Shown one piece after another: positions 27,515-39,027 of a stretch of 64,000 nt of DNA; the stretch's first letter is position 1, and the number at the start of each line of letters is the position of its first letter. Made by a program: the position numbers and the translations under genes. The notes under the pieces were generated by a model. It was not told the origin of the DNA and searched no databases. It saw only the letters and a list, made by a program, of their open reading frames with translations. The stretch comes from Scandinavium sp036271055 (GTDB taxonomy: Bacteria > Pseudomonadota > Gammaproteobacteria > Enterobacterales > Enterobacteriaceae): NCBI RefSeq assembly GCF_036271055.1, contig NZ_DATBBJ010000059.1:62001-126000 (forward strand). Direction: 5' to 3'.

Positions 27515-29188
27515 TTACTCGCCTTTAGCTGCTTTGAAAGCTTCAGCCATTGCGCTAGAGAAGTTGCTTTCTTCCTGTTTGTTATTAACAGTCGCGATAG
27601 CATCTTTCTCATCAGCTTCGTCTTTAGCACGAACAGACAGGCTGATTGCACGGTTCTTACGGTCAACACCGGTGAATTTAGCTTCAACGTCGTCGCCTAC
27701 GTTCAGAACCAGAGTGGCATCTTCAACGCGGTCACGTGATGCTTCAGAAGCACGCAGGTAACCTTCAACGCCGTCGGCCAGTTCTACGGTTGCGCCTTTA
27801 GCGTCAACTGCAGTGACTTTACCGTTAACGATAGCGCCTTTCTTGTTCACAGCAACCCAGTTGTTGAACGGATCTTCAGCCAGCTGTTTCACGCCCAGGG
27901 AGATGCGCTCACGCTCTGCGTCAACCTGCAGAACGACTGCAGCGATTTCGTCGCCTTTCTTGTATTCACGTACTGCTTCTTCGCCTGCAACGTTCCAGGA
28001 GATGTCAGACAGGTGAACCAGGCCGTCGATGCCGCCGTCCAGACCGATGAAGATACCAAAGTCAGTGATAGACTTGATTTTACCGTCAACGCGGTCGCCC
28101 TTGTTGTGGGTTTCTGCGAACTGCTGCCATGGGTTGTTTTTGCACTGCTTCAGACCCAGGGAGATACGACGACGTTCTTCGTCGATGTCCAGAACCATAA
28201 CTTCCACTACGTCACCAACGTTAACAACTTTGGATGGGTGGATGTTTTTGTTGGTCCAGTCCATTTCGGAAACGTGTACCAGGCCTTCAACGCCTTCTTC
28301 GATTTCAACGAAGCAGCCGTAGTCAGTCAGGTTGGTTACACGACCGGTCAGTTTGGTACCTTCCGGGTAACGCTTAGCGATAGCTACCCATGGATCTTCG
28401 CCCAGCTGCTTCAGACCCAGAGAAACACGGGTACGCTCGCGGTCGAACTTCAGCACTTTAACAGTGATTTCGTCGCCAACGTTCACGATTTCGCTTGGGT
28501 GTTTAACGCGTTTCCACGCCATGTCAGTGATGTGCAGCAGGCCGTCTACGCCGCCCAGATCAACGAATGCACCGTAGTCAGTGAGGTTCTTAACGATACC
28601 TTTAACTTCCATGCCTTCCTGGAGGTTTTCGAGCAGCTGATCGCGTTCTGCGCTGTTTTCAGATTCGATAACAGCACGACGGGAAACAACAACGTTGTTA
28701 CGCTTCTGGTCCAGCTTGATAACTTTGAACTCAAGCTCTTTGCCTTCCAGGTGCAGCGTATCGCGAACTGGACGCACGTCTACCAGTGAACCTGGCAGGA
28801 ACGCACGAATACCGTTCAGCTCAACAGTGAAGCCACCTTTAACTTTGCCGTTGATAACACCAACAACAGTTTCAGCGTCTTCGTATGCTTTTTCCAGCGT
28901 GATCCAAGCTTCGTGACGCTTAGCTTTCTCACGGGACAGCAGGGTTTCACCGAAGCCGTCTTCTACTGCGTCCAGCGCAACGTCAACTTCGTCACCGACC
29001 TGGATTTCCAGCTCGCCCTGTGCGTTTTTGAACTGCTCTGCCGGAATGGCGGATTCAGATTTCAGACCGGCGTCAACCAGTACGATATCTTTATCGATAG
29101 CAACAACAACACCACGAACGATGGAACCCGGACGGGTTTCGATTGTTTTTAAGGATTCTTCAAATAGTTGAGCAAAAGATTCAGTCAT
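27515..29188 (-). CDS. rpsA: 30S ribosomal protein S1
   Basis: Six-S1-domain RNA-binding protein that helps the 30S subunit bind and unfold mRNA leaders. The 557 residues equal E. coli S1. The six S1/OB repeats start near residues 21, 106, 192, 277, 364 and 451; repeats 3-5 carry the typical sequences TDYGAFVDLGGVDGLLHITD, TDYGCFVEIEEGVEGLVHVS and TDFGIFIGLDGGIDGLVHLS. The start codon is preceded by GAAGATTAAAC, only a weak Shine-Dalgarno, which is also the case in K-12, where the structured leader gives autogenous control by S1. It follows cmk in the classic cmk-rpsA-ihfB order. Confidence 0.98.
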   Translation of the reverse strand: MTESFAQLFEESLKTIETRPGSIVRGVVVAIDKDIVLVDAGLKSESAIPAEQFKNAQGELEIQVGDEVDVALDAVEDGFGETLLSREKAKRHEAWITLEKAYEDAETVVGVINGKVKGGFTVELNGIRAFLPGSLVDVRPVRDTLHLEGKELEFKVIKLDQKRNNVVVSRRAVIESENSAERDQLLENLQEGMEVKGIVKNLTDYGAFVDLGGVDGLLHITDMAWKRVKHPSEIVNVGDEITVKVLKFDRERTRVSLGLKQLGEDPWVAIAKRYPEGTKLTGRVTNLTDYGCFVEIEEGVEGLVHVSEMDWTNKNIHPSKVVNVGDVVEVMVLDIDEERRRISLGLKQCKNNPWQQFAETHNKGDRVDGKIKSITDFGIFIGLDGGIDGLVHLSDISWNVAGEEAVREYKKGDEIAAVVLQVDAERERISLGVKQLAEDPFNNWVAVNKKGAIVNGKVTAVDAKGATVELADGVEGYLRASEASRDRVEDATLVLNVGDDVEAKFTGVDRKNRAISLSVRAKDEADEKDAIATVNNKQEESNFSSAMAEAFKAAKGE

Positions 29189-29314
29189 GTTTAATCTTCG
29201 AAGTTAGATTTAACGTCCACCTGACACCATGTCGGATGGGGTTGTTTAACATACCCACTCACAATCCATTGCAGCGGGGGTACTACAAATTCTGAGGCTC
29301 ACCTGTCTTTTTAA
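29189..29314 (-). promoter_or_regulatory. rpsA leader (autoregulatory region)
   Basis: The 126-bp cmk-rpsA gap has no strong ribosome-binding site next to the rpsA ATG but contains GGA-bearing stretches that could be hairpin loops, as in the K-12 rpsA leader, where S1 represses its own translation. Folding was not computed; the role is inferred from the family. Confidence 0.5.
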
Positions 29315-29998
29315 TCAGACAGCAGCCAGTTTTTGGCGCGCGTATTGTAGCGCTTTTTCAATCACTTGCTCAATGCTTAATCGTGTTGAATCCAACACTA
29401 AAGCATCAGCAGCCGGAACTAACGGGGCCACCGCACGGTTGCGATCGCGGTCGTCACGTTCCTTTATCTCGACCAAAAGGCGTTCAAAGTTAACACTAAA
29501 GCCCTTTTCCTGCAACTGTAGCATGCGGCGTTGAGCACGTTCTTCCGCGGAGGCGTCAAGGAAAATTTTGACCGGTGCATCAGTGAAAACGACAGTGCCC
29601 ATGTCACGGCCATCAGCAATCAGCCCAGGAGCTTCGCGGAAGGCACGCTGGCGGCGCAGTAGCGCTTCACGCACACGGGGGAATGCAGCGACCTGAGAGG
29701 CGGTGTTCGCCACATCCTGAGTTCGAATTTCGCCGCTAACGTCTTCACCTTCCAGGATAACTTCAAGGTTGCCATCGGTGGACACGAAACGCACGTCAAG
29801 GTGTGCCGCCAACGGCACCAACGCCTCTTCTGAGGTCACGTCAACGTGATGATGTAATGCCGCCAGAGCCAGCACGCGATAGATCGCACCTGAATCCAAC
29901 AGATGCCATTGCAATGCTTCCGCCATTGCTTTGCACAAGGTGCCTTTACCCGCACCGCTTGGCCCATCAATGGTGATTACCGGGGCAATTGCCGTCAT
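29315..29998 (-). CDS. cmk: Cytidylate kinase
   Basis: Phosphorylates CMP and dCMP with ATP, recycling pyrimidine nucleotides. The product is 227 residues with the start at 29998 (MTAIAPVITIDGPSGAGKGT), which matches E. coli; a start five codons upstream is open, but the ERT AGGAG-type signal (GGAGAGAAC) sits just before 29998. The P-loop GPSGAGKGT is at residues 12-20, and the CMP-binding insert and GLIADGRDMGTVVF are conserved. It is the first gene of cmk-rpsA-ihfB. Confidence 0.97.
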   Translation of the reverse strand: MTAIAPVITIDGPSGAGKGTLCKAMAEALQWHLLDSGAIYRVLALAALHHHVDVTSEEALVPLAAHLDVRFVSTDGNLEVILEGEDVSGEIRTQDVANTASQVAAFPRVREALLRRQRAFREAPGLIADGRDMGTVVFTDAPVKIFLDASAEERAQRRMLQLQEKGFSVNFERLLVEIKERDDRDRNRAVAPLVPAADALVLDSTRLSIEQVIEKALQYARQKLAAV

Positions 29999-30149
29999 CG
30001 TTCTCTCCTTCATTCAAGGCGTCAGTTACATAAACGCCGCGCATTATACGCGCCATTGCCAGTAACCGTTACTGTTGCGTGCAAATTACAGATTGTTTGA
30101 AGGTGAGTGTAGAAGAAATGTACAGAGGTAACGTCAGGAAGCGTAATTC

Positions 30150-30175
30150 TGCGCTACGTCTGCAAACGTAGCGCA
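30150..30175. repeat. Perfect inverted repeat between aroA and cmk
   Basis: TGCGCTACGT (30150-30159) and ACGTAGCGCA (30166-30175) form a perfect 10-bp stem with a six-base loop, 8 bp after the aroA stop. Neither side has a T run, so it is not a typical intrinsic terminator. K-12 has the ycaL gene in this gap; here the gap is only 184 bp. Confidence 0.7.
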
Positions 30176-30182
30176 AGAGGCA

Positions 30183-31466
30183 TTATGCGAGGGTGCTGAT
30201 GCGCGCCAATTGTTCGAAATAGTCCGGGAAGGTTTTCGCGGTACATTTCGGATCAAGAATAGTGACCGGCGTGTCGGACAAAGCCACCAGCGAGAAACAC
30301 ATCGCCATGCGGTGATCGTTATACGTGCCGATTTCCGCGAAGCTCAACTGCGCAGGCGGCGTTACGCGAATGTAATCTTCGCCCTCTTCCACTTCTGCAC
30401 CGACTTTACGCAGCTCAGTCGCCATCGCGAACAAGCGGTCGGTTTCTTTCACGCGCCAGTTGTAGATGTTACGCAACGTCGTGGTGCCTTTGGCAAACAG
30501 CGCGGCGGTGGCGATGGTCATCGCGGCGTCAGGAATATGGTTCATGTCCATATCGATAGCATTCAGTTCACCGTGCGTGCAGGCAATAAAGTCATCGCCC
30601 CAGGTCACGGTTGCGCCCATTTTTTCCAGTACGTCGGCAAAACGAATATCGCCCTGTACGCTGTTGCGACCGATACCGGTCACTTTCACCGTGCCGCCTT
30701 TGATCGCGCCCGCCGCAAGGAAATAAGACGCAGAAGACGCATCGCCTTCCACCAGATAAGCACCCGGTGACTGATAATGCTGCCCACCTTTCACGACGAA
30801 ACGCTGGTAGTTCTGGTTATCCACGCTCACACCGAACGTGTTCATCAGGTGCAGTGTGATGTCGATATACGGTTTCGACACCAAATCGCCCTTGATGGTG
30901 ATAAGGGTATCCTGCGGAGCCAGCGGTGCCGTCATCAACAGCGCCGTCAGAAACTGGCTGGAGACGCTGCCGTCGACCGCCACTTCACCGCCGGTAAAGC
31001 CCCCTTTCAGGCGCAGCGGCGGATAGTTTTCCTGCTCCAGATAATCAATCTGCGCCCCGCCCTGACGCAATGCGTCAACCAGATGACCTATCGGACGCTC
31101 TTTCATGCGCGGCTCGCCGGTCAGCACGATATCATTGCCACCAAGGCACAGCGCCGCCGCCAGTGGACGCATCGCCGTTCCGGCATTGCCGAGGAACAGT
31201 TCCAGCGAGGCATCCGCGTTCAGCGGGCCGCCGTTGCCAACCACTTCACAACGCGTACGATCAGCGGAAAGGGTGTACTGAACGCCTAACGCGGTCAGGG
31301 CATTGAGCATATGGCGCACATCGTCGCTGTCGAGCAAATTGGTCAGTACAGTGGTGCCTCGGCCCAAAGCCGCCAGTAACAAGGCGCGATTTGAAACACT
31401 TTTAGATCCGGGTAAATTGATGGTGCCGTCTACGCGCGCGATGGGTTGTAACGTCAGGGATTCCAT
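30183..31466 (-). CDS. aroA: EPSP synthase
   Basis: 3-phosphoshikimate 1-carboxyvinyltransferase, the sixth step of the shikimate pathway. The product is 427 residues, equal to E. coli, with the start at 31466 (MESLTLQPIARVDG). The phosphoenolpyruvate-binding LFLGNAGTAMRPLAAALC (about residues 90-107) has Gly96 and Ala/Thr pattern of the glyphosate-sensitive class I enzyme, and the C-terminal EIGTYNDHRMAMCFSLVAL is conserved. It lies 68 bp downstream of serC, with a hairpin between, as in the known serC-aroA mixed-function operon. Confidence 0.98.
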   Translation of the reverse strand: MESLTLQPIARVDGTINLPGSKSVSNRALLLAALGRGTTVLTNLLDSDDVRHMLNALTALGVQYTLSADRTRCEVVGNGGPLNADASLELFLGNAGTAMRPLAAALCLGGNDIVLTGEPRMKERPIGHLVDALRQGGAQIDYLEQENYPPLRLKGGFTGGEVAVDGSVSSQFLTALLMTAPLAPQDTLITIKGDLVSKPYIDITLHLMNTFGVSVDNQNYQRFVVKGGQHYQSPGAYLVEGDASSASYFLAAGAIKGGTVKVTGIGRNSVQGDIRFADVLEKMGATVTWGDDFIACTHGELNAIDMDMNHIPDAAMTIATAALFAKGTTTLRNIYNWRVKETDRLFAMATELRKVGAEVEEGEDYIRVTPPAQLSFAEIGTYNDHRMAMCFSLVALSDTPVTILDPKCTAKTFPDYFEQLARISTLA

Positions 31467-31493
31467 GAAACTCAACTCTCAAAAGCAGAAAAT

Positions 31494-31519
31494 AAAAACC
31501 CCGCAGGCACGCTGCGGGG
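31494..31519 (-). terminator. Attenuator-type hairpin between serC and aroA
   Basis: CCCCGCAG / CTGCGGGG perfect 8-bp stem (31499-31519, five-base loop). On the minus strand it is followed by TTTTTATTTT. It has the form of an intrinsic terminator inside the serC-aroA operon, so it probably lowers aroA relative to serC transcription. Confidence 0.82.
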
Positions 31520-31534
31520 ATGAAAACGTAGATC

Positions 31535-32623
31535 TTAACCGTGGCGGCGTTCGAACTCTTTCATAAAGTCGGTCAGCACCTGTACGCCAGCCAACGGCAT
31601 AGCGTTGTAAATAGACGCGCGCATACCGCCGACCACACGGTGGCCTTTCAGCGCATGCAAACCTGCAGCGAAGGATTCTTCGAGGAACAGTTTGTCCAGT
31701 GCGCTATCCGCCAACTGGAATGGCACGTTCATGCGTGAACGGTTAGCCGCCGCCACGTCATTGCGGTAGAAATCGCTTTTGTCGATGGTGCCATACAGCA
31801 AGTCGGCTTTCTGCTGGTTGATACGATCCATTACCGCCACGCCGCCCTGCTCTTTCAGCCATTTAAAGACCAGTCCGGCCAGATACCAGGCGAAGGTCGG
31901 CGGGGTATTGAACATTGAATCATTGTCGTTGAGCACGGTGTAATCGAGAATCGACGGGCAGGCTGTATGGGCTTTACCCAGCAGATCTTCACGCACGATA
32001 ACCAGCGTCAGGCCAGCCGGACCGATATTTTTCTGTGAGCCAGCATAAATCACGCCGAAACGGTTGACATCAATTGGGCTCGACAAAATCGTTGAGGAAT
32101 AATCCGCCGCAACCACCACGTCTTTACCGAAGTCTGGCATTTCATCAATGGCGATGCCGTCGATGGTTTCATTCGGGCAATAGTGCAGATAGGCCGCGTT
32201 GTCCGAGAGTTGCCAGTCGCGCATCGGTTTAACCGCGCGCAGACCGTCAACGGTGGTTTTAGCGTCGATAACGTTTGGCGTGCAATATTTGTTGGCTTCT
32301 TTCACCGCACTTGCGGCCCAATAGCCCGCGTCAACGTAGTCTGCAGTGGTTTTGTTGCCCAGCAGGTTCAGCGGAACACCCGCAAACTGACCGCGACCAC
32401 CGCCGTGGCAAAACAGCACTTTATAGTTGGAAGGAATATTGAGCAGGTCACGGAAATCTTTTTCTGCTTCTTCAGCCACCTGGATGAACTCTTTGCCGCG
32501 ATGGCTGATTTCCATCACTGAAGTACCCAGCCCCTGCCAGTCACACAGTTCCTGTTGGGCCAGTTTGAGCACATCTGCCGGAAGCATTGCCGGACCTGAA
32601 CTAAAATTAAAGACCTGAGTCAT
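31535..32623 (-). CDS. serC: Phosphoserine aminotransferase
   Basis: PLP enzyme that makes 3-phosphoserine in serine biosynthesis and 4-phosphohydroxythreonine in pyridoxal phosphate synthesis. The product has 362 residues, equal to E. coli. The N-terminus MTQVFNFSSGPAMLPADVL is diagnostic, and the PLP lysine lies in YAGSQKNIGPAGLTLVIV (about residue 198). It is first in serC-aroA. In K-12 serC is controlled by Lrp and CRP; no site was assigned here. Confidence 0.98.
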   Translation of the reverse strand: MTQVFNFSSGPAMLPADVLKLAQQELCDWQGLGTSVMEISHRGKEFIQVAEEAEKDFRDLLNIPSNYKVLFCHGGGRGQFAGVPLNLLGNKTTADYVDAGYWAASAVKEANKYCTPNVIDAKTTVDGLRAVKPMRDWQLSDNAAYLHYCPNETIDGIAIDEMPDFGKDVVVAADYSSTILSSPIDVNRFGVIYAGSQKNIGPAGLTLVIVREDLLGKAHTACPSILDYTVLNDNDSMFNTPPTFAWYLAGLVFKWLKEQGGVAVMDRINQQKADLLYGTIDKSDFYRNDVAAANRSRMNVPFQLADSALDKLFLEESFAAGLHALKGHRVVGGMRASIYNAMPLAGVQVLTDFMKEFERRHG

Positions 32624-32801
32624 TTCCCCTCACCACGCTATACAAGTTATCTGCCCGCAGGCATAAGTGTTTCCTGTGGCTATCGGTTTTACCATTCAGT
32701 GACACAGGCCGCAATGGCTAAAACTTGTGAGCAGGAAAATGCAATGAAGCTCACACAACAGAATCTGCCAGCTTGACGACACAATACCGACATTTTGCCT
32801 G

Positions 32802-33494
32802 TCAGGTCACGCGTTTTGCCCGGCTGGCTTTCGCCCATTCAGGATTGCCGCAGCGTTCACATAATTGCTTATCACCGGCTCGCAGTTGAAAAATCGCGCT
32901 GCATTGTGTGCAGGCGTATTCGTTCTCTTCCGGCATGACCGTGAAGCGCTCTACGCACTTACCCGGCAGGATCGGCAGGCCCGGTTTGACCTCATCATCA
33001 CTGAAGTAATAGACGCTAATTTGCCCGTTGGTTTCCATAATGGCCCGTTTGATTTGCCCCAGATGTTCAATGCCACTCAGGCGCAATTCCATGAAGAACT
33101 CAAATTCAGTCATGTTTTCGGCAGCCAGCTTCTCCCACGCCAGTTCGCCATCGGCCACTACAATCACCGGTTTTCCTTCGAGCAAATCCCCCAGCTTTTC
33201 GCTGTGCGACATGAGCCACATTACCAGCCGGTAAAGTAAGCCAAGCGTGACAAAGACCACCATTACCGGTAGCAGTGGCACGTCATCGTAAAACGCCACG
33301 TCCCCCGCAGCCGATCCTAACGTCAAAATGATCAGCACCTCAAACAGCGACATCTGCCGCACGCCGCGACGACCGGTTATTTTGAGAAAGATAAACACCA
33401 GCACGAAGGTATATACACTGCGCAGCGCCACTTCCCAGAGAAAATCGACAGGCACTTTATCGAGCGCCATGCGATGCAGATCAAAAGCTTGCAT
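32802..33494 (-). CDS. ycaP: YcaP, DUF421 inner-membrane protein
   Basis: 230-residue protein matching E. coli YcaP. Three hydrophobic helices occupy about residues 18-90 (SVYTFVLVFIFLKITGRRGVRQ includes the family signature GRRGVRQMS). A soluble DUF421 domain follows (EGKPVIVVADGELAWEKL). The C-terminal 40 residues carry two CxxC pairs (CTQC and CERC) as a small zinc ribbon, ending in the basic SRAKRVT. The function is unknown. It is divergent from ycaO with 137 bp between starts. Confidence 0.92.
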   Translation of the reverse strand: MQAFDLHRMALDKVPVDFLWEVALRSVYTFVLVFIFLKITGRRGVRQMSLFEVLIILTLGSAAGDVAFYDDVPLLPVMVVFVTLGLLYRLVMWLMSHSEKLGDLLEGKPVIVVADGELAWEKLAAENMTEFEFFMELRLSGIEHLGQIKRAIMETNGQISVYYFSDDEVKPGLPILPGKCVERFTVMPEENEYACTQCSAIFQLRAGDKQLCERCGNPEWAKASRAKRVT

Positions 33495-33631
33495 TTTGTA
33501 TGCCTTTACAGAGAGTTAATGATTCTAAGCGTAGCTGAGGCTTTTATTTTCGCCGCCTGCGCCGGGACGATAGCGCCTGACACGCAAAACCCGTATGATT
33601 GCGCGCTTTCCGTACGATAAAAGTGACCGCC

Positions 33632-35398
33632 ATGACTCAAACATTTATTCCCGGCAAAGACGCCGCTCTGGAAGACTCCATCGCCCGCTTCCAGCAAAAA
33701 TTAACGGACCTTGGATTCAACATCGAAGAAGCGTCCTGGCTGAACCCGGTGCCTAACGTCTGGTCTGTACACATTCGCGACAAAGAGTGCGCGCTGTGTT
33801 TCACCAACGGTAAAGGAGCCACGAAGAAGGCGGCGCTGGCGTCAGCGCTAGGCGAATATTTTGAGCGTCTGTCCACCAACTATTTCTTTGCGGATTTCTG
33901 GCTGGGTGAAACCATCGCCAATGGCCCATTCGTTCATTATCCGAATGAAAAATGGTTCTCGCTGACCGAAGATGATGAAGTACCAGAAGGCATCCTCGAT
34001 GAACACCTGCGCGCGTTTTACGATCCGGACGATCAACTGACCGCCAGCCTGCTGGTCGATCTGCAATCAGGCAATGACGATCGCGGCGTGTGTGGTTTGC
34101 CGTTCACTCGTCAGTCTGACCAGAAAACCATTTACATCCCGATGAACATCGTTGGCAACCTGTATGTTTCTAACGGCATGTCTGCCGGGAACACCCGCAA
34201 CGAAGCGCGTGTTCAGGGCCTGTCCGAAGTGTTCGAACGTCATATCAAAAACCGCATCATCGCCGAAAGCATCAGCCTGCCGGAAATCCCAACGGACGTG
34301 CTGGCTCGCTACCCGAGCGTGGTGGAATCTATCGCTAAACTCGAAGCGGAAGGTTTCCCGATCTTTGCTTATGACGGTTCACTGGGCGGCAAATATCCGG
34401 TTATCTGCGTGGTGCTGTTTAACCCGGCGAACGGAACCTGTTTCGCGTCCTTCGGCGCACACCCTGATTTCGGCGTCGCGCTTGAGCGAACTGTCACCGA
34501 ACTGCTGCAGGGTCGTGGTCTGAAAGATCTCGACGTGTTTACCCCGCCAACATTTGATGACGAAGAAGTGGGCGAGCATGCCAACCTCGAAACGCATTTC
34601 ATCGATTCCAGCGGTTTGATCTCCTGGGATATGTTCAAACAGGATGCAGATTATCCGTTTGTGGACTGGAACTTCTCCGGAACCACTGATGAAGAATTTG
34701 CCACGCTGATGGCGATTTTCCAGGCAGAAAATAAAGAAGTTTATATTGCCGATTATGAACACCTGAGTGTTTATGCTTGCCGAATCATCGTCCCGGGCAT
34801 GTCTGATATTTATCCAGCCGAGGACTTGTGGCTGGCAAATAACAACATGGGCAGCCATCTGCGTGAAACGATTCTTTCCCTGCCAAACAGCGAGTGGGAA
34901 AAAGAAGATTATCTGGCGTTGATCGAGCAGATGGATGATGAAGGCCTGGACGACTTCACTCGCGTGCGCGAACTGTTGGGCATGGCAACCGGCAAAGATA
35001 ACGGCTGGTACACTCTGCGCATCGGCGAATTGAAAGCAATGCTGGCGCTGGCCGGTGGCGACCTTGAGCAGGCACTGATCTGGACTGAATGGACCATGGA
35101 GTTCAATGCTTCCATCTTCACGGCGGAACGTGCTAACTACTACCGTTGCCTGCAAACGCTGTTGCTGTTGTCGCAGGAAGAAGAACGTGAGCCGCTTCAG
35201 TATCTGAACGCCTTCGTGCGCATGTACGGTGCAGATGCAGTGGAAGCGGCCAGCGCGGCCTTGTGCGGCGAAGAAGCTTTCTATGGACTTCAGCCCGTTG
35301 ATAGCGATCTCGTGGCTTTCCCGGCGCATCAGTCGCTGTTGAAAGCCTACGAGAAGTTGCAGCGCGCAAAAGCCAGTTTCTGGACCGCTCAGCCGTAA
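33632..35398 (+). CDS. ycaO: YcaO, ribosomal S12 methylthiotransferase accessory factor
   Basis: 588-residue protein (586 in K-12) of the YcaO family, whose members use ATP to activate peptide backbones. The E. coli protein itself is linked to beta-methylthiolation of ribosomal protein S12 by RimO. The start at 33632 gives MTQTFIPGKDAALEDS; an open extension upstream lacks a family counterpart. The YcaO ATP-binding domain covers about residues 60-390 (SALGEYFERLSTNYF, NEARVQGLSEVFERH). The C-terminal 180 residues are helical and TPR-like (LRIGELKAMLALAGGDLEQA). No precursor peptide gene or azoline-type partner lies nearby, so a RiPP role is not supported. Confidence 0.95.
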   Translation: MTQTFIPGKDAALEDSIARFQQKLTDLGFNIEEASWLNPVPNVWSVHIRDKECALCFTNGKGATKKAALASALGEYFERLSTNYFFADFWLGETIANGPFVHYPNEKWFSLTEDDEVPEGILDEHLRAFYDPDDQLTASLLVDLQSGNDDRGVCGLPFTRQSDQKTIYIPMNIVGNLYVSNGMSAGNTRNEARVQGLSEVFERHIKNRIIAESISLPEIPTDVLARYPSVVESIAKLEAEGFPIFAYDGSLGGKYPVICVVLFNPANGTCFASFGAHPDFGVALERTVTELLQGRGLKDLDVFTPPTFDDEEVGEHANLETHFIDSSGLISWDMFKQDADYPFVDWNFSGTTDEEFATLMAIFQAENKEVYIADYEHLSVYACRIIVPGMSDIYPAEDLWLANNNMGSHLRETILSLPNSEWEKEDYLALIEQMDDEGLDDFTRVRELLGMATGKDNGWYTLRIGELKAMLALAGGDLEQALIWTEWTMEFNASIFTAERANYYRCLQTLLLLSQEEEREPLQYLNAFVRMYGADAVEAASAALCGEEAFYGLQPVDSDLVAFPAHQSLLKAYEKLQRAKASFWTAQP

Positions 35399-35445
35399 AA
35401 CCACAAATAACTTATGGCGAAATTATTCGCCTGCGCTATATTACG

Positions 35446-35470
35446 GGGCCTCGGAAGGGGCCCTTTTTTT
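35446..35470 (+). terminator. Rho-independent terminator of ycaO
   Basis: GGGCCTC-GGAA-GGGGCCC (35446-35463, one T-G pair, GNRA loop) followed by seven T residues, 48 bp after the ycaO stop. Confidence 0.9.
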
Positions 35471-35795
35471 ATTCTTTTTGCCCCTTCGTTTATTTGTAAT
35501 GATTAAGTTAATCATGCGTAAACACTATTATTAGTAGCTTACCAATGATGTTAATTTTAATGCATATTACTCCATTTTAATTAACTGTTAAAAAGGAGGT
35601 GACTGAAAAAATTCAACTCAAATTGCAAATTTTAAAATTTATTTTTATTTTGATAATCAGAAAGTTACGCCGCGATCGTTGAAAAACCATGCGTTCTGCG
35701 GGCCTATAAGCCAGGCGAGATATGATCTATATCAATTTCTCTTCTATAATGCTTTGTTAGTATCTCGTCGCCGACTTAATAAAGAGAGAGTTAGT
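35471..35795 (+). promoter_or_regulatory. focA-pflB upstream regulatory region
   Basis: AT-rich 325-bp leader. An ArcA-like 15-mer TTTAATTAACTGTTA is at 35576-35590 (13 of 15 to GTTAATTAAATGTTA). An FNR-like site ATGAT-CTAT-ATCAA is at 35722-35735, one mismatch to TTGAT-N4-ATCAA. A -10 TAGTAT at 35758-35763 would place transcription start near 35770, with the FNR site at about -41.5 (class II). TATAAT at 35745-35750 is an alternative -10. ArcA and FNR control of pfl is known in K-12. A perfect ten-base anti-Shine-Dalgarno match, AAGGAGGTGA, at 35593-35602 is unexplained. Confidence 0.7.
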
Positions 35796-36653
35796 GTGAA
35801 AGCTGACAACCCTTTTGATCTTTTACTCCCAGCTGAGATGGCCAAAGTGGCCGAAGAAGCGGGTGTCTATAAAGCAACGAAACAACCGCTCACCACTTTT
35901 TTCCTGGCGATTACTGCGGGTGTCTTCATCTCCATTGCCTTCGTCTTCTACATTACGTCCACGACTGGCACTGCGGGAATGCCGTTTGGTATTGCCAAAC
36001 TTATTGGCGGTATCTGCTTCTCACTGGGACTTATCCTATGTGTGATTTGCGGTGCAGACCTCTTCACCTCTACGGTGCTTATCGTTGTCGCTAAAGCGAG
36101 CGGTAAAATCACCTGGGGTCAGCTAGCGAAGAACTGGTGCAACGTCTATGTTGGTAACCTGATTGGTGCTCTGCTGTTTGTCCTGTTAATGTGGTTATCT
36201 GGCGAATATATGACCGCCAACGGGGGTTGGGGGCTTAACGTCTTACAAACCGCAGACCACAAAATGCATCATACTTTTATCGAGGCCGTGTGCCTGGGTA
36301 TCCTGGCAAACCTGATGGTGTGTCTGGCGGTGTGGATGAGCTATTCCGGCCGCAGCCTGATGGATAAAGCAATGATTATGGTTCTGCCCGTAGCGATGTT
36401 TGTCGCCAGCGGCTTTGAACACAGCATCGCGAACATGTTTATGATTCCGATGGGTATCGTCATTCGCCACTTTGCCAGCCCGGAATTCTGGACCGCTAAC
36501 GGTTCAGCCCCGGAAAATTTCTCTCACTTGACTGTCATGAACTTCATCACAGATAACCTGATCCCGGTGACAATCGGCAACATTATCGGTGGTGGTCTGT
36601 TAGTCGGGTTGACGTACTGGGTCATTTACCTGCGTGGCAACGACCAGCACTAA
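35796..36653 (+). CDS. focA: Formate channel FocA
   Basis: Pentameric inner-membrane formate channel of the FNT family, which exports or imports formate made by PflB. The product has 285 residues with a GTG start at 35796, preceded by AAAGAGAGAG. This gives V(M)KADNPFDLLLPAEMAKVAEEAG, identical in layout to E. coli; the longer upstream reading frame has no family counterpart. Six membrane helices are visible. Pore motifs are present, including the channel-lining GICFSLGLILCVICGADLFTS and the central His in VIRHFASPEFW-flanking helix region. It is 51 bp upstream of pflB and co-transcribed with it. Confidence 0.96.
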   Translation: MKADNPFDLLLPAEMAKVAEEAGVYKATKQPLTTFFLAITAGVFISIAFVFYITSTTGTAGMPFGIAKLIGGICFSLGLILCVICGADLFTSTVLIVVAKASGKITWGQLAKNWCNVYVGNLIGALLFVLLMWLSGEYMTANGGWGLNVLQTADHKMHHTFIEAVCLGILANLMVCLAVWMSYSGRSLMDKAMIMVLPVAMFVASGFEHSIANMFMIPMGIVIRHFASPEFWTANGSAPENFSHLTVMNFITDNLIPVTIGNIIGGGLLVGLTYWVIYLRGNDQH

Positions 36654-36704
36654 AGGTTGTTTCAGGCAGTAAATAAAAAATCCACATAAGAAGGTAGGTG
36701 TTAC

Positions 36705-38987
<2,283 letters not shown>

Positions 38988-39027
38988 TTCGGTTTTGACT
39001 GAAAACACGCCGTAAAAAGCGTACAAT

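Noticed and set aside
33632..35398. YcaO as part of a thiazole/oxazole-modified peptide cluster
   Set aside because: No precursor peptide, dehydrogenase or E1-like partner is nearby. The protein is the standard E. coli-type YcaO with a TPR-like C-terminus next to focA-pfl.
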